Part shown: positions 33,258-45,112 of the stretch, piece after piece
Position numbering within the stretch: the stretch's first letter is position 1
How the letters are laid out: each line of letters begins with the position of its first letter
Assembly (NCBI GenBank): GCA_022539475.1
Contig: VCMS01000106.1
Coordinates: 62,001-126,000, forward strand
Length of the DNA: 64,000 nt
Reading direction: 5' to 3'
Source of the DNA: Gracilaria domingensis
Taxonomy: Eukaryota > Rhodophyta > Florideophyceae > Gracilariales > Gracilariaceae
Made by a program: the position numbers and the translations under genes
Notes under the pieces: model-generated
Told to the model about the DNA's origin: nothing
Seen by the model: the letters and a program-made list of their open reading frames with translations, nothing else
Databases searched by the model: none

Positions 33258-36200
33258 CTATTGCTCCAATGTCAGAGCCCATTCCCAGGCGTACTGCTGT
33301 CCGTAGTTGAAATACAACTCCTTGTCCCTCTCCATATCTCTTACTGATCTACAACGAACTAGAGTGTAGTTAGAAAGGTCGGACTTAAACCGTATCACGC
33401 ACTTCGCTTCCACCATCTGCACATTGGCACTTCGAGTCCTGTTGGAACGTGGCTGCGATAAATCGGGATCCCCGGCATGATATCCGGGGTCTTTAATGTA
33501 GCCCTCGATACGAAAAGGCGCCGGGATAATGTAGACTTCGCTCTCCTTTCTATCCTGAGCTTGTCCTGGCCTGTTCCTCAGGTGCAGAAACTCCGAAACA
33601 GTCACAGTGATCATCATGGAAAACGACTTGTACCGAACAGCAGTTGCTCCTAGACAGCCACCTCCATACGTTGAGTGTCTTTCATTCCGGTTCGCCAGAT
33701 CCGTGTGTACCAAAGTTCCACAAGAATGACAGTTAGTTTCCCGAGCCAATATCCTATGTTCCGTCAACACCCCCCTACCAGCACGGGGATGTCGAATCTT
33801 AGAAGATGCCACATGTAAGCGATAGCGATTGCTGTCAATCCAGCATATGCATATCCATTAGATTCAGAGCTCCTCGGTACTACTGGTCCCAAAGATCGAC
33901 AGTATGCTGCCCACATTTGTCGACAAACCCCCAGTCCTTCCAGTATCTTGCTCGGAACTGTGTAATATGTGCAGGCATCACTTGGTACTGGAGGTATCCA
34001 AATGGAGGCTCCCATTCAAGCCGAGTTCGGCCCCGATTTGGAACCCGTCTATAACTCGTTGACGCAGCTTCCACCACCTGCTGTTCAACCACGATGTCAT
34101 TCTTCCCCCCACGAAGAACTTCGGCCATAAGAGTCGTTATTTCGTGATTCGCATGGCTGAAACATGGCGTATTGCTCTCGCACCCCAAGAACGTGCTATG
34201 CTTGTCAGCAATAGGCACGCCATACCCGTAGAAATCGTTCCCGCGAATATTTCCAAGAAAAGATCATTCGGTCTTGTGAACCGACATATCAACTCTTTCA
34301 TCAACTCCCTGGACTTCTGCTCCGGTGTTATGTTCTGCGTACTTGCTACTAAACTACCAGGCTCATGTACCTTCCATGTCAGCCACTCCCCTCTCTCGTT
34401 TTCGGCACGCGGTCAATTACATTCGTAATTGCCGGGAAATTAGAAGGAATGAAATTGATCTCCTCAAATGGAGTAAGAATGGCTTTCTCCGATGCTCGCA
34501 ATCCATGATCTACCACATAAACGCCGTGCTCCGTCACGGGCTGTATCCCAAACTTCCGTAGATTCCCGCCAACACTACTTCGATCCCGGATGAAGACCAG
34601 TGGATTGCTATCTTCTTCAAACGAAGGCATGCGTTCTGGCTTACCTTCGCTTCCACTATCATCTCTCGTACTCGCCGTTTCTGAGAGTATCCTGTGTCAA
34701 GCATGAAACTGTGCCACGCCACAGAATATAATGAAGTGCCTACACGACCGAAGCGCGGAACTTTTTAAGTCTGCCGTATTGATCATGCCATTCTCACTGA
34801 GGACATCGTGAGCACTATTCCGTTTGCTCCACTTGCTTCAAGTGTTAAAGGGAGGGTCTGTTAGGATAAGCTGTGCCTAAACCCATAAAATCTCACTCTG
34901 ATTCACAAACGTCTCATGTGTGTGCCTCAGGTTCTTCATGTAACAGTTGTACGCTACAAAGTGCGACTTTATCATCTCCTTCCAGACCTTGATCATATTC
35001 ATTCGAAGGAGACTGGATATCTCCTTCATGGGCGGCTCAATACCAGTCTTCTGGATGTTGGACCCAGCAACGGGAGATTAATGCTCCGCACGATGCACCG
35101 GCTTCTCGAAGTCGTCGCTATCGGAGCTCACGAAGTCCATATATTTTCGACAAGGTAGGCTTGGGGCAGATTTGGTCGAAGAAGGTTCGGCACTACCGGA
35201 AGTCTTAGGAGGTTTAGTCAGTTCAATATCGGGTTTTGCGTGAATGCCCATATTGAACCCTCCCGCATGACGCATATCCTGTATCGGCTTCCATAGCAAG
35301 TCCGAAAACTTCTGAAATCGTGCAAGCAACTCACTAGAATCAGAACCAGATACGGTATCCATTCGTATCTCTGAAAATTCCATTCAGTTCGTCATCTGAT
35401 CAACCCGCAAGCTATAAAGACTATCCTGGGTGCATATGGTTTCGAGGTCTGTGAAAGAACCCTTAGCCAGTATTCGGAGGTTTGTATCGCATTCATCGCT
35501 CAAGATCTCCACCGATCCACTAGTACTGCTCTGTGGCACATTCGTGTGTTGATTCGAGTACTCTGGGTTGGCGGGGCATAACCAGACTCCCGTGTCACTA
35601 GTGCTGTATACTCCAACGTCTGCATATTTATGTAAATGTATAGTTTCACCATGTGCTGAGCGTTCGTATATCCAAGATGATCCGCAAAAGAACTCCATGC
35701 CCATACGACCTCGCTGATGGCAAATCCCAGTTGATCACAGTCTTCTTTGGAAAACGTCGTAAAAGTGGCTATGTACACAGATGGAGCATGGCTCACTTTT
35801 CGTTTCTTTTTCGCTTGTGTCATCTTTATCCTTCTGATGTTGTCGTTCTCTCCCACTATGTGGCCGAGGTATGATAAGTACATAACGATTTTGAATTGAT
35901 TCACAGCTGTTGATGGGATAAACACTGTTTTGTTCCAAACCTGCTTATTCTTGTTCATGAAATAAGCAACCAGGCATCGCACCGGTAGGTAAATACACAT
36001 ATCCATAGAGAGAAGGAAATAATCGCGGAGTTTCTGGTCTTCATCCCCGTCCTTCTTGTCAAGAAGCTTCGTTACAAGATATCGTTGCTCCACAGGTTTG
36101 TTATTCACAACACTCTTTCGCAGCTGTTGCAGTGTCAAGTTCTGCAGGTTCTTGGAGTTAGTGGTCTCCTCAAACATCTTCCTTGCCTCCGGAATATCCC

Positions 36201-36387
36201 TATAGGTCCCGGCGCAGAACTCTATTAGCCCTCTAAACCCGACGTCTCGTGGCCGATCAGGGCATTCATTGCTGTTTGCCAACGCATCGCGAAGAACCAA
36301 GAAAAGTCTGACATATACATGGAAAGCCGGAGGCGGAGCACTCATCTCCATAGTATGTATCTCTTCTCCATCATCGCTGGAATCCAT
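33258..36387 (-). pseudogene. R2 MT-SET gene: helical N-terminus, amino-DNA-methyltransferase, SET-like domain
   Basis: Start ATG 36387. N-terminal domain of about 270 residues (VYVRLFLVLRDALANSNE, DYFLLSMDMCIYLPVRCL) shared with R3 and R4, function unknown. A frameshift near 35600 and stops near 35384 and 35080 follow. Methyltransferase motif IV reads LILTDPPFNT at about 34835, a DPPF catalytic tetrad; downstream is FLGCESNTPCFSHA at about 34165-34205, matching FIGCERDEQCFAHA of R4. This gives the permuted order motif IV then I. A linker with GRTRLEWEPPFGYLQYQV precedes the SET-like domain at 33812-33258: PAPFRIEGYIKDPGYHAGD, then KELYFNYGQQYAWEW, the C-terminal SET motif. At least five frame breaks. 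Divergent from the R2 ParB-DO gene across a palindromic spacer. Enzyme class inferred from motifs in two paralogues. Confidence 0.66.
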
Positions 36388-38579
36388 CGTTTCAACGCAA
36401 GCAACGGAGGCGAGCCTTTTAATGGCGACTTATGCTGTGCAGCCCCGCTTTCGGCAGCTCCTCCCAGCGCACTGCCAGTCTCGTCCGTGTCCGTGTACGC
36501 TCGCTTCTGAGGTCGGTATCCGAGTCGCTTTGAGCGGGTGCGATAGCGTCGCGTGTCAGCCACGTCGCGATTCGGAGCTATTGCAAAGGTCGCGTATTGT
36601 GCTAATAGTCGCCGATCAAGTGGATGTGAAGCGCTAGTTTTGTCTAGTTTGATATATGTGCTCGGCGTGTGCAGCGAAATCACTGCAGAAAGTGCGAGGG
36701 GGCGTGTTTTGGGAGGTCTCCGGAGGGTTCCAGAATGTGCCCAGAACGTGCCCGCGGGCGCGGGGGGAGGGGGCGCCGGTCGTGTTAGGGTTGGTACTCT
36801 AACACGACCGGACCCACGGCCCGCGGGCATAAAATCGCACATTTTTCAAAAAATCGGCCAGAACGTGCCCGCGGGCAGGGTATTTCAGTCGTGTTAGGGT
36901 ATCTACCCTAACACGACGGATCCCGCCTCCCCACCCGCGGGCACGTTCTGGCCACATTCTGGCATCTTCCCGGAACCTCTCAAAACACACCAACTGGCAC
37001 TTCTCGCAACCACCGCGTCATTTCAGCGCACCAAACCGTCTTCTTCATCCTCCAAACGCTCCCTAATTCCCACGCGCACCACAAGTGCTGGAGAGAAGAG
37101 GGTGGTGTCGAGTGTCAAGGATGTGGGGGACTGCATGCATTCTGCGCCGTGTTCGACGACGGGGGCTGACGCACTGGATGCACCGCCGATGGCGATGGCA
37201 TGCGCAGGCACGGAGGGCTCCCCTGGCGCAGCAATACTTCAGGGCGCCATCGAAAGTAGTCTTGTCTAGTCTTGTGGTAAGCTATGAAACAACTTTTATA
37301 TTTCAGTAAACTAATCTTTACGCCAGTCATCGACTGCAAACGACGCAGTTTCATCCTGGAGCCATAAGTTCGTTACGGGCATGCAGCCCATCGAAGGGCA
37401 GCCGCTGTGCTCGCCAGCCACCGCGCGCGACAACAGCCTCACTCCGAACCCACGACACCGAGGGCTGCTGACAACAGGGTGTGAAGGGAGTTGCAAACGC
37501 GCTTCACACCCTTCTGTACGTTCTCTCCCTCTCGTCGTACCACCATTGTGCCACAAACACAAAGCGTCACAGTTCGCAGCCTCTATCGCGCCTCGTCTGC
37601 TCCCGGAGATTCTGTAGTGGGGCACCTCCCTGGCGCGCTCCCCGGTCAAGTGTTATGCTGCAAAATTGCAACTGCCTGGTGCATATACTGCAGGTGGCCT
37701 TGATCAAGACAGGAATGGGGACTACTGTACCAGGCTACTCAGCGAACAGAGTAGTGCCCTGCTCGCTGAGTAACCCTCTCAGTCTACCATTGAGTGGTTT
37801 ACATCCATGCTGCAGCCTGTAGAACAGGTGGAAACCATTGAATGGTACAGATTCGGCCACTGATTCAGTGAGGTGTAGCTCGTCGGAAGGGATATGGTGA
37901 TCGCAGAGAGAGTAGGTGTGGTGCGCGTGGGAATTAGAGAGCGTTTGGAGGATAGAGAAGACGGGCTGGCGCGCACAGGTGACGCGGTGGGTGCGAGAAG
38001 TGCCAGGGGGCGCGTTTTGGGAAGTCTCCGGAAGGCGCCAGAATGTGGCCAGAACCTACCCGCGGGCGGGGGGTCCGGTCGTGTTAGGGTACCTACCCTA
38101 ACACGACCAATCCCTCACTCCGCCCGCGGGCACGTTCTGGCCACATTATGGCACCGTCCTTAGACCTCCCAAAATACACCCCCCGGTACTTCCCGCAGTG
38201 ACTTCGCTACACCCGCCGGCCAGTACGCTAACGCCGCTTTCCACGTGTATTGGCGGGAGTCGGCTGTACATGTATGAGTGTACTTTTAACTACTATGCTA
38301 GTATTGTGAGCACTTGAAGAGCACGATTAGAGAGCGCTACCATTGCTCGCATGAGTGATCGTTGCGCGTACGGCACCACTTTAATGCGTACAATCAGCGT
38401 GCGAGCGGCCACGGACAGGACACGAACGAGACAGGCAGTGCGCTGGGAGGAGCTGCCGAAAACGAGGATTTCCAGGGTAAATCGCTATTTAAAGGCTTGC
38501 CACCGTTCTTGTATCGTCCAGAGCGACGGTATTCTTGATATACATCTTTTACTGCAACAGCTGTTCGACATGAAGCCAA
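36388..38579. promoter_or_regulatory. R2 spacer with symmetric promoters and palindromes
   Basis: The same promoter block stands at both ends in opposite orientation: 36404-36493 for MT-SET and 38413-38506 for ParB-DO, each with GGCGAGCC or GGCTTGCC, a TTTAAA-type TATA and the CTCCTCCCAGCGCACTGCC segment. Between them are palindromes P1 (core 36777-36811), P2 (36856-36953) and P3 (38014-38174), all centred on GTCGTGTTAGGG/CCCTAACACGAC and bordered by GAACGTGCCCGCGGGC. Smaller hairpins occur near 37476-37514, 37735-37773 and 37785-37853. No gene seen. Confidence 0.75.
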
Positions 38580-39684
38580 CTCGTGTTCGAAATCGTACGC
38601 AGGCGTGATTCCTCGCACACGACGGAGTACTCGATCATTGCAAGGTGGAATGCAGGTTTCTCCGCAGATGGATATTGAGAACGAAGGAAAGGTGATAGTC
38701 AGGGAAGCGTTGTTTCATGGAATTGTAAGTGTTTTACGCCGCGAGTTGAACGAGAAGCAATTAGACCCAGGTCTTGTGGTGGTTCATAATACTCTCATCA
38801 GTCGAAGCGGTCAAACGTTCTACCCTTACCGTGCGGAGGGCCTCGATCTTCCACAATACATCCAGGATCCCCGGATGGCCGCTCCTTGGGATGAGAAAAT
38901 GATGGAACTCGTGGCAGCCAGCATCCCAGGGTCTAAGTAACGAACTGTGAGCGCAATGAGTGAGGTGATGACTCTGACAAGCCGCACGGAGCCAATTCGA
39001 AGTTTATGAACACCGAGAGGTAGCATTTCAGTTGCACCGACGCAGACAGGTCCGTCGTCTGTTACGATACAGACTACAGAGACGAGATAATCCCCAGCTA
39101 CGAAGCGGATAGGCTGAACAAAGTACACCTCCGCTACGAAGCCCACTGGGTCGAGAAGGGCATCTCCTGCGATGAATCAGACCGTGGACACAAAGGGATC
39201 TTCTGCCTCGAAACAGACGGTTCAGCACAGGACAGCTGTGCAAGAAGAGGAAGATGAGATCATACAAGGTCCTTTTCCAGACGCGGATGAGCAATTCACA
39301 CAAAAAGCTGTTCTATCTCCACCCCAAGCTGCACTACAAATTGTGGAGCAGCAGCACGATGAAGTTGTGCTTCTGTCTGCAAGAATGGAACGTTAAAGTC
39401 TTTCTGGCGAGCGGTTTGGAGCACAAGGGAAACCTATTCGGAGCAAGATGTACAGACGAATTCATCAGAAGGTCCCAAAGGTGAACCTCAATCACTACTG
39501 GATGGCTGTCGTTACTGCTGACATCAATCTCGTAGACATTTCGCCCAATTTACTCCATGTAGTAAGTTAACTCTACGTTGAAGCCCTTTTGAGGAGTATG
39601 AAGGAGCAAGGGATATTGCAGTCGATGGTTTCTCCAGTGGTGGAGCTACAAGATGCTACTACTAGAGATAGGGATACCGACAAG
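38580..39684 (+). pseudogene. R2 ParB-DO gene, truncated inside the ParB-like domain
   Basis: Begins at ATG 38580 with MKPTRVRNRTQ, loses one base near 38615 against R1, and then follows R1 closely (KVIVREALFHGIVSVLRREL, GQTFYPYRAEGLDLPQYIQD). After a stop at 38938 the Ser/Thr linker and the QEQ-rich part remain readable in pieces, then VALLRSMKEQGILQSM-like sequence and ELQDATTRDRDTDK at 39640-39684, where identity with R1 ends before the IVDGLHRLKA signature. The dioxygenase part is gone. The next sequence is the tail of the R3 MT-SET gene on the other strand. This is the closest relative of R1. Confidence 0.7.
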
Positions 39685-39699
39685 AGACAGAGCAGTATA

Positions 39700-40412
39700 C
39701 AATAAACCGGTTCTACAACACTTTGCACATCATATTCTTCGCGTCCGACAGTATGTACAGGTATAACATACTCTCGACGTCCCAAACATGCATCGTTCTC
39801 TCCACAGCAAATCCAGTACGTTGACATGTATTGTTTCCAAAGTTACTAAACGACTCGAGGATTGTACTACGAACAGCACCCTTCGCCACACGTTTTTTTG
39901 CTCTTCGCGGTTTCCTTTTTTCTCCATATGTGTAGAAAGCTTGAAAGATATAAAAGAAGACCGAAGCGAGTTGGTCGAAGAATTGTTCTGAAAAAGGAGT
40001 CCGGCTGGTTCTTCACAGAATAGGAGATCGCCCTGATGAACGTAGTCAAATAACAACGACTCGGTAGGCTTTCAGCGGACCTGGAAAGCATCATGAAGAA
40101 ATCTCTCGTACGAGTATCTGAACTGTCATCCGTAATATCCGGTAGCCTGCATACGATGTACACCTGCTCCAAAGGTTTCCTTCCAACAACACAGTCTCTT
40201 AGATCTTTCACGGTGAAGTTCCTAACGTTCCGGGACTGTATTTCATGCTGAAGGAACTCTCGTGCCACATCCAGATGTTCGTGCTTCTCGGCGGCATACT
40301 GCACAATAGCGTGGTAACGAGGATCTCTAGGCTTCGAACTGGCGTCCAACTCATTGCCGTATTCGTCTCCTAACGCAAAAAAGAGGTTAGCCGTTCGATA
40401 GAAACGAAGCAT
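39700..40412 (-). pseudogene. R3 MT-SET gene, N-terminal domain only
   Basis: A frame from ATG 40412 (MLRFYRTANLFFALGDEYGN) through 39867 aligns with the N-terminal domains of R2 and R4: DPRYHAIVQYAAEKHEHLDVA, then YLSSFLHIWRKKETAKSKK. After a frame shift near 39870 it continues to about 39710 (STILESFSNFGNN, GFAVERTMHVW), matching ATFTTFSKED and GFAISEVVWAW of R2. The methyltransferase and SET parts are absent, lost at the junction with R2. Confidence 0.65.
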
Positions 40413-41216
40413 GGTGTCTGTGTGCGTATTGTCCTTTACGATGTAGTCACGTTTAGGCTGAGATGTTTAACTCGCTTTCTGCGCAAAGAGGAGCGGACGT
40501 AAAGAAAGAACGGTATTACTTGAGCCTCAATAGGTGTGAAACACCCCGCTTATACGAACGCCAGCGATGAAAACGCAATATGTGCTGAACAACCGCTAAA
40601 CTCAACAAAAACTAACTGTTAGGTCTAAATAGAAGCCTACTGAGATGATCTATCTCGGAACGTGTAAGGCTTCGAGAACAACTTGTACTCAACCGTTCAT
40701 TGCGCCCATCCGCGGTCCGAAATTGCCCTGGCTGCCAGGGCGGGCGCTCCGACGAGTTGGGCACCCCGCAAATCGCACCGGTTCAGGGGGGTGCCCAGCT
40801 CGCCTTGGCGCCCGCCCTGGCGGTCAGGGCACATTCGGACCGCGGGTTGGAAAATTCAACAATCTTATTTCATGTTCCGTTTCCCGTACGAGGGATATCA
40901 AAAAGGGCATTACACGCGAATGGACATGAACGAACGTATGTAATACAAATGAAGCCATGTTCAAGTACTTGAACAAGAACTCGCGTTAACAGTTGTATTC
41001 AAACTAAGTTCTTGCGAGAGGATCCTTAACGTCTTACGGGTATTCTTGTTATAACGCTGACCCTTAGCGTACCTGAGGTGTTATTATCAGGTTAATTCTC
41101 TGCTGGCACAGTGCATTGGAAGAAGCTGCCAAAAGCCGGGGTGTCTATTGTAAGTCGTGCGCAGAAGCAATTGAAACACATACCTCAGCATCGTTACTCA
41201 GAATCTGTAACATACC
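40413..41216. promoter_or_regulatory. R3 spacer with a large hairpin
   Basis: Divergent spacer between the R3 genes. It contains an inverted repeat with 57 bp arms (40711-40767 and 40788-40844), GC-rich, ends CGCGGTCCGAA, loop about 20 bp, arms roughly 85 percent identical. Its sequence is unrelated to the R2 palindromes, so the structure is conserved while the sequence is not. No gene. Confidence 0.75.
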
Positions 41217-43880
41217 ATGGTCAACGCGCGCCGCAGGTTTCGCCGCACGATCACCACGGGAAAGGTATCCCAGTCTGGCGAACAGATAATTCCTGGTTTG
41301 GCGGTGGATTTTCTCGTCGTTGTAGAAAACGTGGCCAAAGAGGTTGCTCGCCATTCGACTACGTTTGACGATAATGGCAGTTTGAAGACATCCCTTTACG
41401 GGTCTGAGCTGGAAGCCGATTGTGTCGTGATTCATCTCACTGAAATCATAGGTGATGAAAGTCTACCCTATCCCTATACGTTTGGAGCGGTCGAGGGACC
41501 CCCTGCGACGTTGGGTGATATACTTAGATCTGGGACGTACGCATGGGATAGGGAAATGTTCAGACCTCGCCGTGCCTCTCAGCGTGAGGACCGTAATCAA
41601 CAACAGCGGGAGCACATCCCGTTTCTGTTGCAGGTCCAGTGGAGCGTGAGCCTCAGCATGACTCGACTGCTGAATTGGGCAATGTGAAGGAGAACATTCA
41701 TGTCATCGGCAGCTCGGATGAAGAGGTTGCGGAGGTGAAGAGACCAAAGAGGACGCGAATGAAGCGTAAGAAGAGTATCTTGGACCTCAATATTAGCTCT
41801 ATGGACCTCACCGACTACACTCAGAGGGCAGTAACAATCGATATCACCCGCATAAAGAAACCCGAGCAGACCTTCCGTGGTATCAGTGAAAGTCAGAAGG
41901 GAGACTTATCCTAGCAAAACATGTTGTCATCGAATCATCATGAGGCGGTAAATGAAATTGATGTCTTTAAATAAAATGTAAGGGCACTTTCGAGGAGTTT
42001 AATTTCTTCAGAAAATCACAGTCATGGAAATGTAAGTGAAACAAAAACTTAATTATTTTCAATGACGTTGGTCATATTACCTTACCACACCCGTCATCTT
42101 CTCTCTAAGTCTACTGAAAACCATTTTAGGTTTCCCTTAACGACTTTTGCCTGGGTTAATTGAGAACTTTAGGAAGCGTGGACTGCTTGGTGCGTTTGGG
42201 CTGATGCGTGTGACAGTTGTTCGTGAGATTGACATGAAGAATGCGTTGACTGATGAAGACACAGTGTTTGTAGACTGACTGCGTTCTAGTGGATGGACAC
42301 CACCGTTTGATGTCATTGCTGCATATTCTAGAGCATTAAAAGGTCCGTCGATGGAAGACTATAACCAAGAGTGTGAGAGTCATGCTTTGAAGAAGAACGG
42401 ATGGGCAGCATGTCAGGGCGAGCAAGGTGTTGAGGCTTTGCGCAGTCCTCAATGAGGAGAGTGATGCTTTGTTGAAGATGAGGTTTGCAGACAAAGTTCA
42501 CTGTACTGTGAGTCTCATTAAGATTCTTGAATGTGCACATTCAATATCTGCGTCAGAACTCGACTTTGAACAAGTTGCACAATGGCTGCAAAGCAGTAAT
42601 GTGGTATCGGACGCTGAGAAGAAGCAGTACGTGTGGTATGCAGACCTTGCTTTAAAGCTCGTGAATACTCCTGGTATGGTAGAGAGGTTTGAGCACATGT
42701 GCGAGCATAATTCAGAGATAGGACTCACTCACTTCTCATACACAGAGTTATACAAACTGGAAGCTCACGAGTTTTGGTACGTTATGGAATTCATACGCCA
42801 TCTTGTGGTGAAAGATCCCAAGAACTATGGAACTATGCTTGGGTCATATTCGAAGATGTGCGCACATTTTTTTTCGGTAGGGCACTTGCAATATATCGGG
42901 CTGCCCCTACGGTCGGTGCTGAAAAGAAGCTGATCCTTGAGGACTTCTTCAAGAAAGCGTGCAGAATTTATGGAGATAGTAGTCCTCTGATTCCGGTTTC
43001 AGAGTTTGTTTTCGGGCAGGCTGTCTGTCAATCTAAGGATCCTTCCTCGTCGAGCTGTTCGCGAAGAATCGATCCAGCGAAGCGCCAATATGGTAAGAAA
43101 TAGGTCTCGTTTTTTCTTCGGCATTCAAAGTTTTACAGCTTCCAAAACGAAGCCTGGTTCTAGAAGTGCTCAGCCACCATCTTCGAGAACCACAAAGAAC
43201 AAAGAGAAAGCTGATGATGATGATGGGTTCGTGGTTGATTTAGGGGGAGATGCTGGACCCCCGGGTGTGCGAAGAATGCTGAAAGTGGCAGCTAAGTGGA
43301 GCACCAACTCCGGCCCCGGAAAAAGAGGGTTACAGAAGTGGGTGAAAGCTAAAGGAGGTGCTCTTCATCCTTTATAAGAAATAGAGAAGGAGATGGAGTC
43401 TGACGAAAAGATACAGCCATTCCAAGCCCCCCGTAAGAAGCGCAAATTTTCTCTTCTATCCAAGTTTGTGGACTTGTTTCGGAAGATGAACGTCGATGAC
43501 CTTATGAGGGAAATAAACGAAAATGTTATGAGCAAGAGGGGGGTTAAGCTGATGGTGATGGAGGAGGACGAGAGCGCGTTTGTCGATAATGAAGAAATGG
43601 AGGAAAGTGAAGCGGAAACGCGCCGGGTTTCGATGATGAGAATCCAGAAGAGCTTCCGGAAGAGGAAAGCTAACTGGCGAAGGGAGAACCGTATGGTGGA
43701 GGTGAATAACCAGCATGGTGTAACTTGACGGTTGTCTGTTCAAGCCGATAGGTGGGACAGAATCACATTGCCAATGGGGGGTCATGGCTGAGAGCGAATC
43801 ACGTGGCTGCAGGACATCTGTCTGAGCTATTGACTGAGGATGATTTACAAAGTGTCTATCACGCTTTGTATTGGCTCATC
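41217..43880 (+). pseudogene. R3 ParB-DO gene, diverged, 3' truncated
   Basis: Starts ATG 41217 (MVNARRRFRRTITTGKVSQ). N-terminal domain with PYPYTFGAVEGPPATLGDIL aligns with YPYRAEGLDLPQYIQDL of R1. A frameshift near 41640, then a linker with SIM-like HVIGSSDEEVAEV, then MDLTDYTQRAVTIDITRI. The ParB-like domain is split by an AT-rich insertion at about 41914-42150; beyond it LIENFRKRGLLGAFG aligns with LVKSMEERGILQSMG, and VFVD-stop-LRSSGW stands for FIVDGLHRLKA. The helical middle is long and well kept (42427-42870: LLKMRFADKVHCTVSLIK, SEIGLTHFSYTELYKLEAHEF). WLRANHVAAGHLSELL at 43786-43830 is the last match; the dioxygenase domain is missing after about 43880. Confidence 0.68.
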
Positions 43881-44442
43881 TGTGTTCTCTTTTTGCTAGT
43901 TGAGTGCACTGGAACACGATTGTCGGACGAAATTAGTCAAAATATCTGCAAAAATTGGGTATGGGGCTATTTGCAAGCAATTAATTTCAATCTTATGTAT
44001 ACTACCCTTTCATGTACTAGAGCTTTTTCTGCATTTAATGCAGAACAGTTGACGTACGCCACGATTGCTAGTATATGTTCACGAAATGAAAGTATCACAT
44101 GTATTATTCGTCGTCATGTGAGAACATCATGTGATGTCCACCTGTGCCGCCATATTTACGTTCGTTAATTTTCTGCAAATACTTTAGAATAGTCATCATT
44201 ACTACCACTGTCTAGTACAACATTCACCTTATGGAACCCCGCGCATGCATCTCGCCACCCCCATACCACTTCAAGTTGCATCCTACTTACAACAGTCCAC
44301 CGCCACCACCCTCCTCTATCTCCGCATCTGCAAAAGACAACGGCCCAAACCCTGTAGCCATATCATCGCCCCCTTCCTCCTCCTTTTCCTCTTCCTCTAC
44401 ATCCTCCCAGCTCCACTTCTTCTAATATCCCACAACGCTGCT
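43881..44442. other. Non-coding, junction after truncated R3 gene
   Basis: Identity with ParB-DO genes ends near 43880. The remaining stretch holds no coherent ORF; 44231-44440 is a proline/serine-rich reading antisense to the coiled-coil gene's 3' side. Confidence 0.4.
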
Positions 44443-45112
44443 TCACTTCCACACCGGCTTCGGAACAGACCTGAACCCAACCCTAGTAGTATTCTTCTTC
44501 TTCTCCATCTTCTCCTTCGTCTCCTTTCCAACCTTCGGCTTTACTTCATCCTTCTCCACGTCTAGCTTCCTCCCCACGATTGGCCTCTTCTCCCCGTACT
44601 TTCTCTTTCGGCCCCTCTTCCTTCCTCCATTACCCGCAACAATTTCATCTTCACCCAAACTCTCCGTCGCCGGCACAAAGTTCCTCGCGTTCTCATCAGC
44701 ATGCACACTAGCCCCATCGACCCCGACCCCGACCCCGATGCCGTTCATAATCCTCAGCGTAGGAGTCACCGGAGTACCTCGGACTTCACTTACATCCTCC
44801 CGCTTCTCAATGAATTCCTTCAGCTTCACCTCCAGCTCCTGCACTCGACCCATAAACGCCTTTTGCCCGTTCTTCAATCCCTTCAGCTCCCTAGCAACAA
44901 ATCTTGTGACCTTCTTCGTCAGTCGACGCACGTCCTCACCAATGCGGGTCCTCATCGCCACTGCGCACCCCAGCATCGCCATCGACCACCAGTACAGCTC
45001 ATCTTTGTCCTCTTCCTCATCTTCCTCGGCAAAAATTCTCTTAATCTTCTTATGCGACCTCTCCCCATCGCAAGGATCTCACGGCCACTTCGCGTTCGAA
45101 TGAGACTTGCCG
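44443..45112 (-). pseudogene. Coiled-coil protein, paralogue of 17391-18317
   Basis: The frame from ATG at about 45112 (MSGKSHSNAKWP) has one TGA 12 codons in, then reads ERSHKKIKRIFAEEDEEE, a basic stretch and an acidic run. A helical part follows (LTKKVTRFVARELKGL, VQELEVKLKEFIEKREDV), then GTPVTP and a lysine/arginine-rich C-terminus (GGRKRGRKRKYGEKRP) ending GFRSVPKPVWK. The arrangement and the GTPVTP and GFRS motifs recall the protein at 17391-18317. Likely nuclear; function unknown. The single stop would need only CGA to TGA. Confidence 0.45.

Noticed and set aside
36777-38100. TTAGGG-like sequence in the spacer palindromes as telomeric repeat
   Set aside because: It occurs once per palindrome arm, not in tandem; part of a specific longer inverted repeat.
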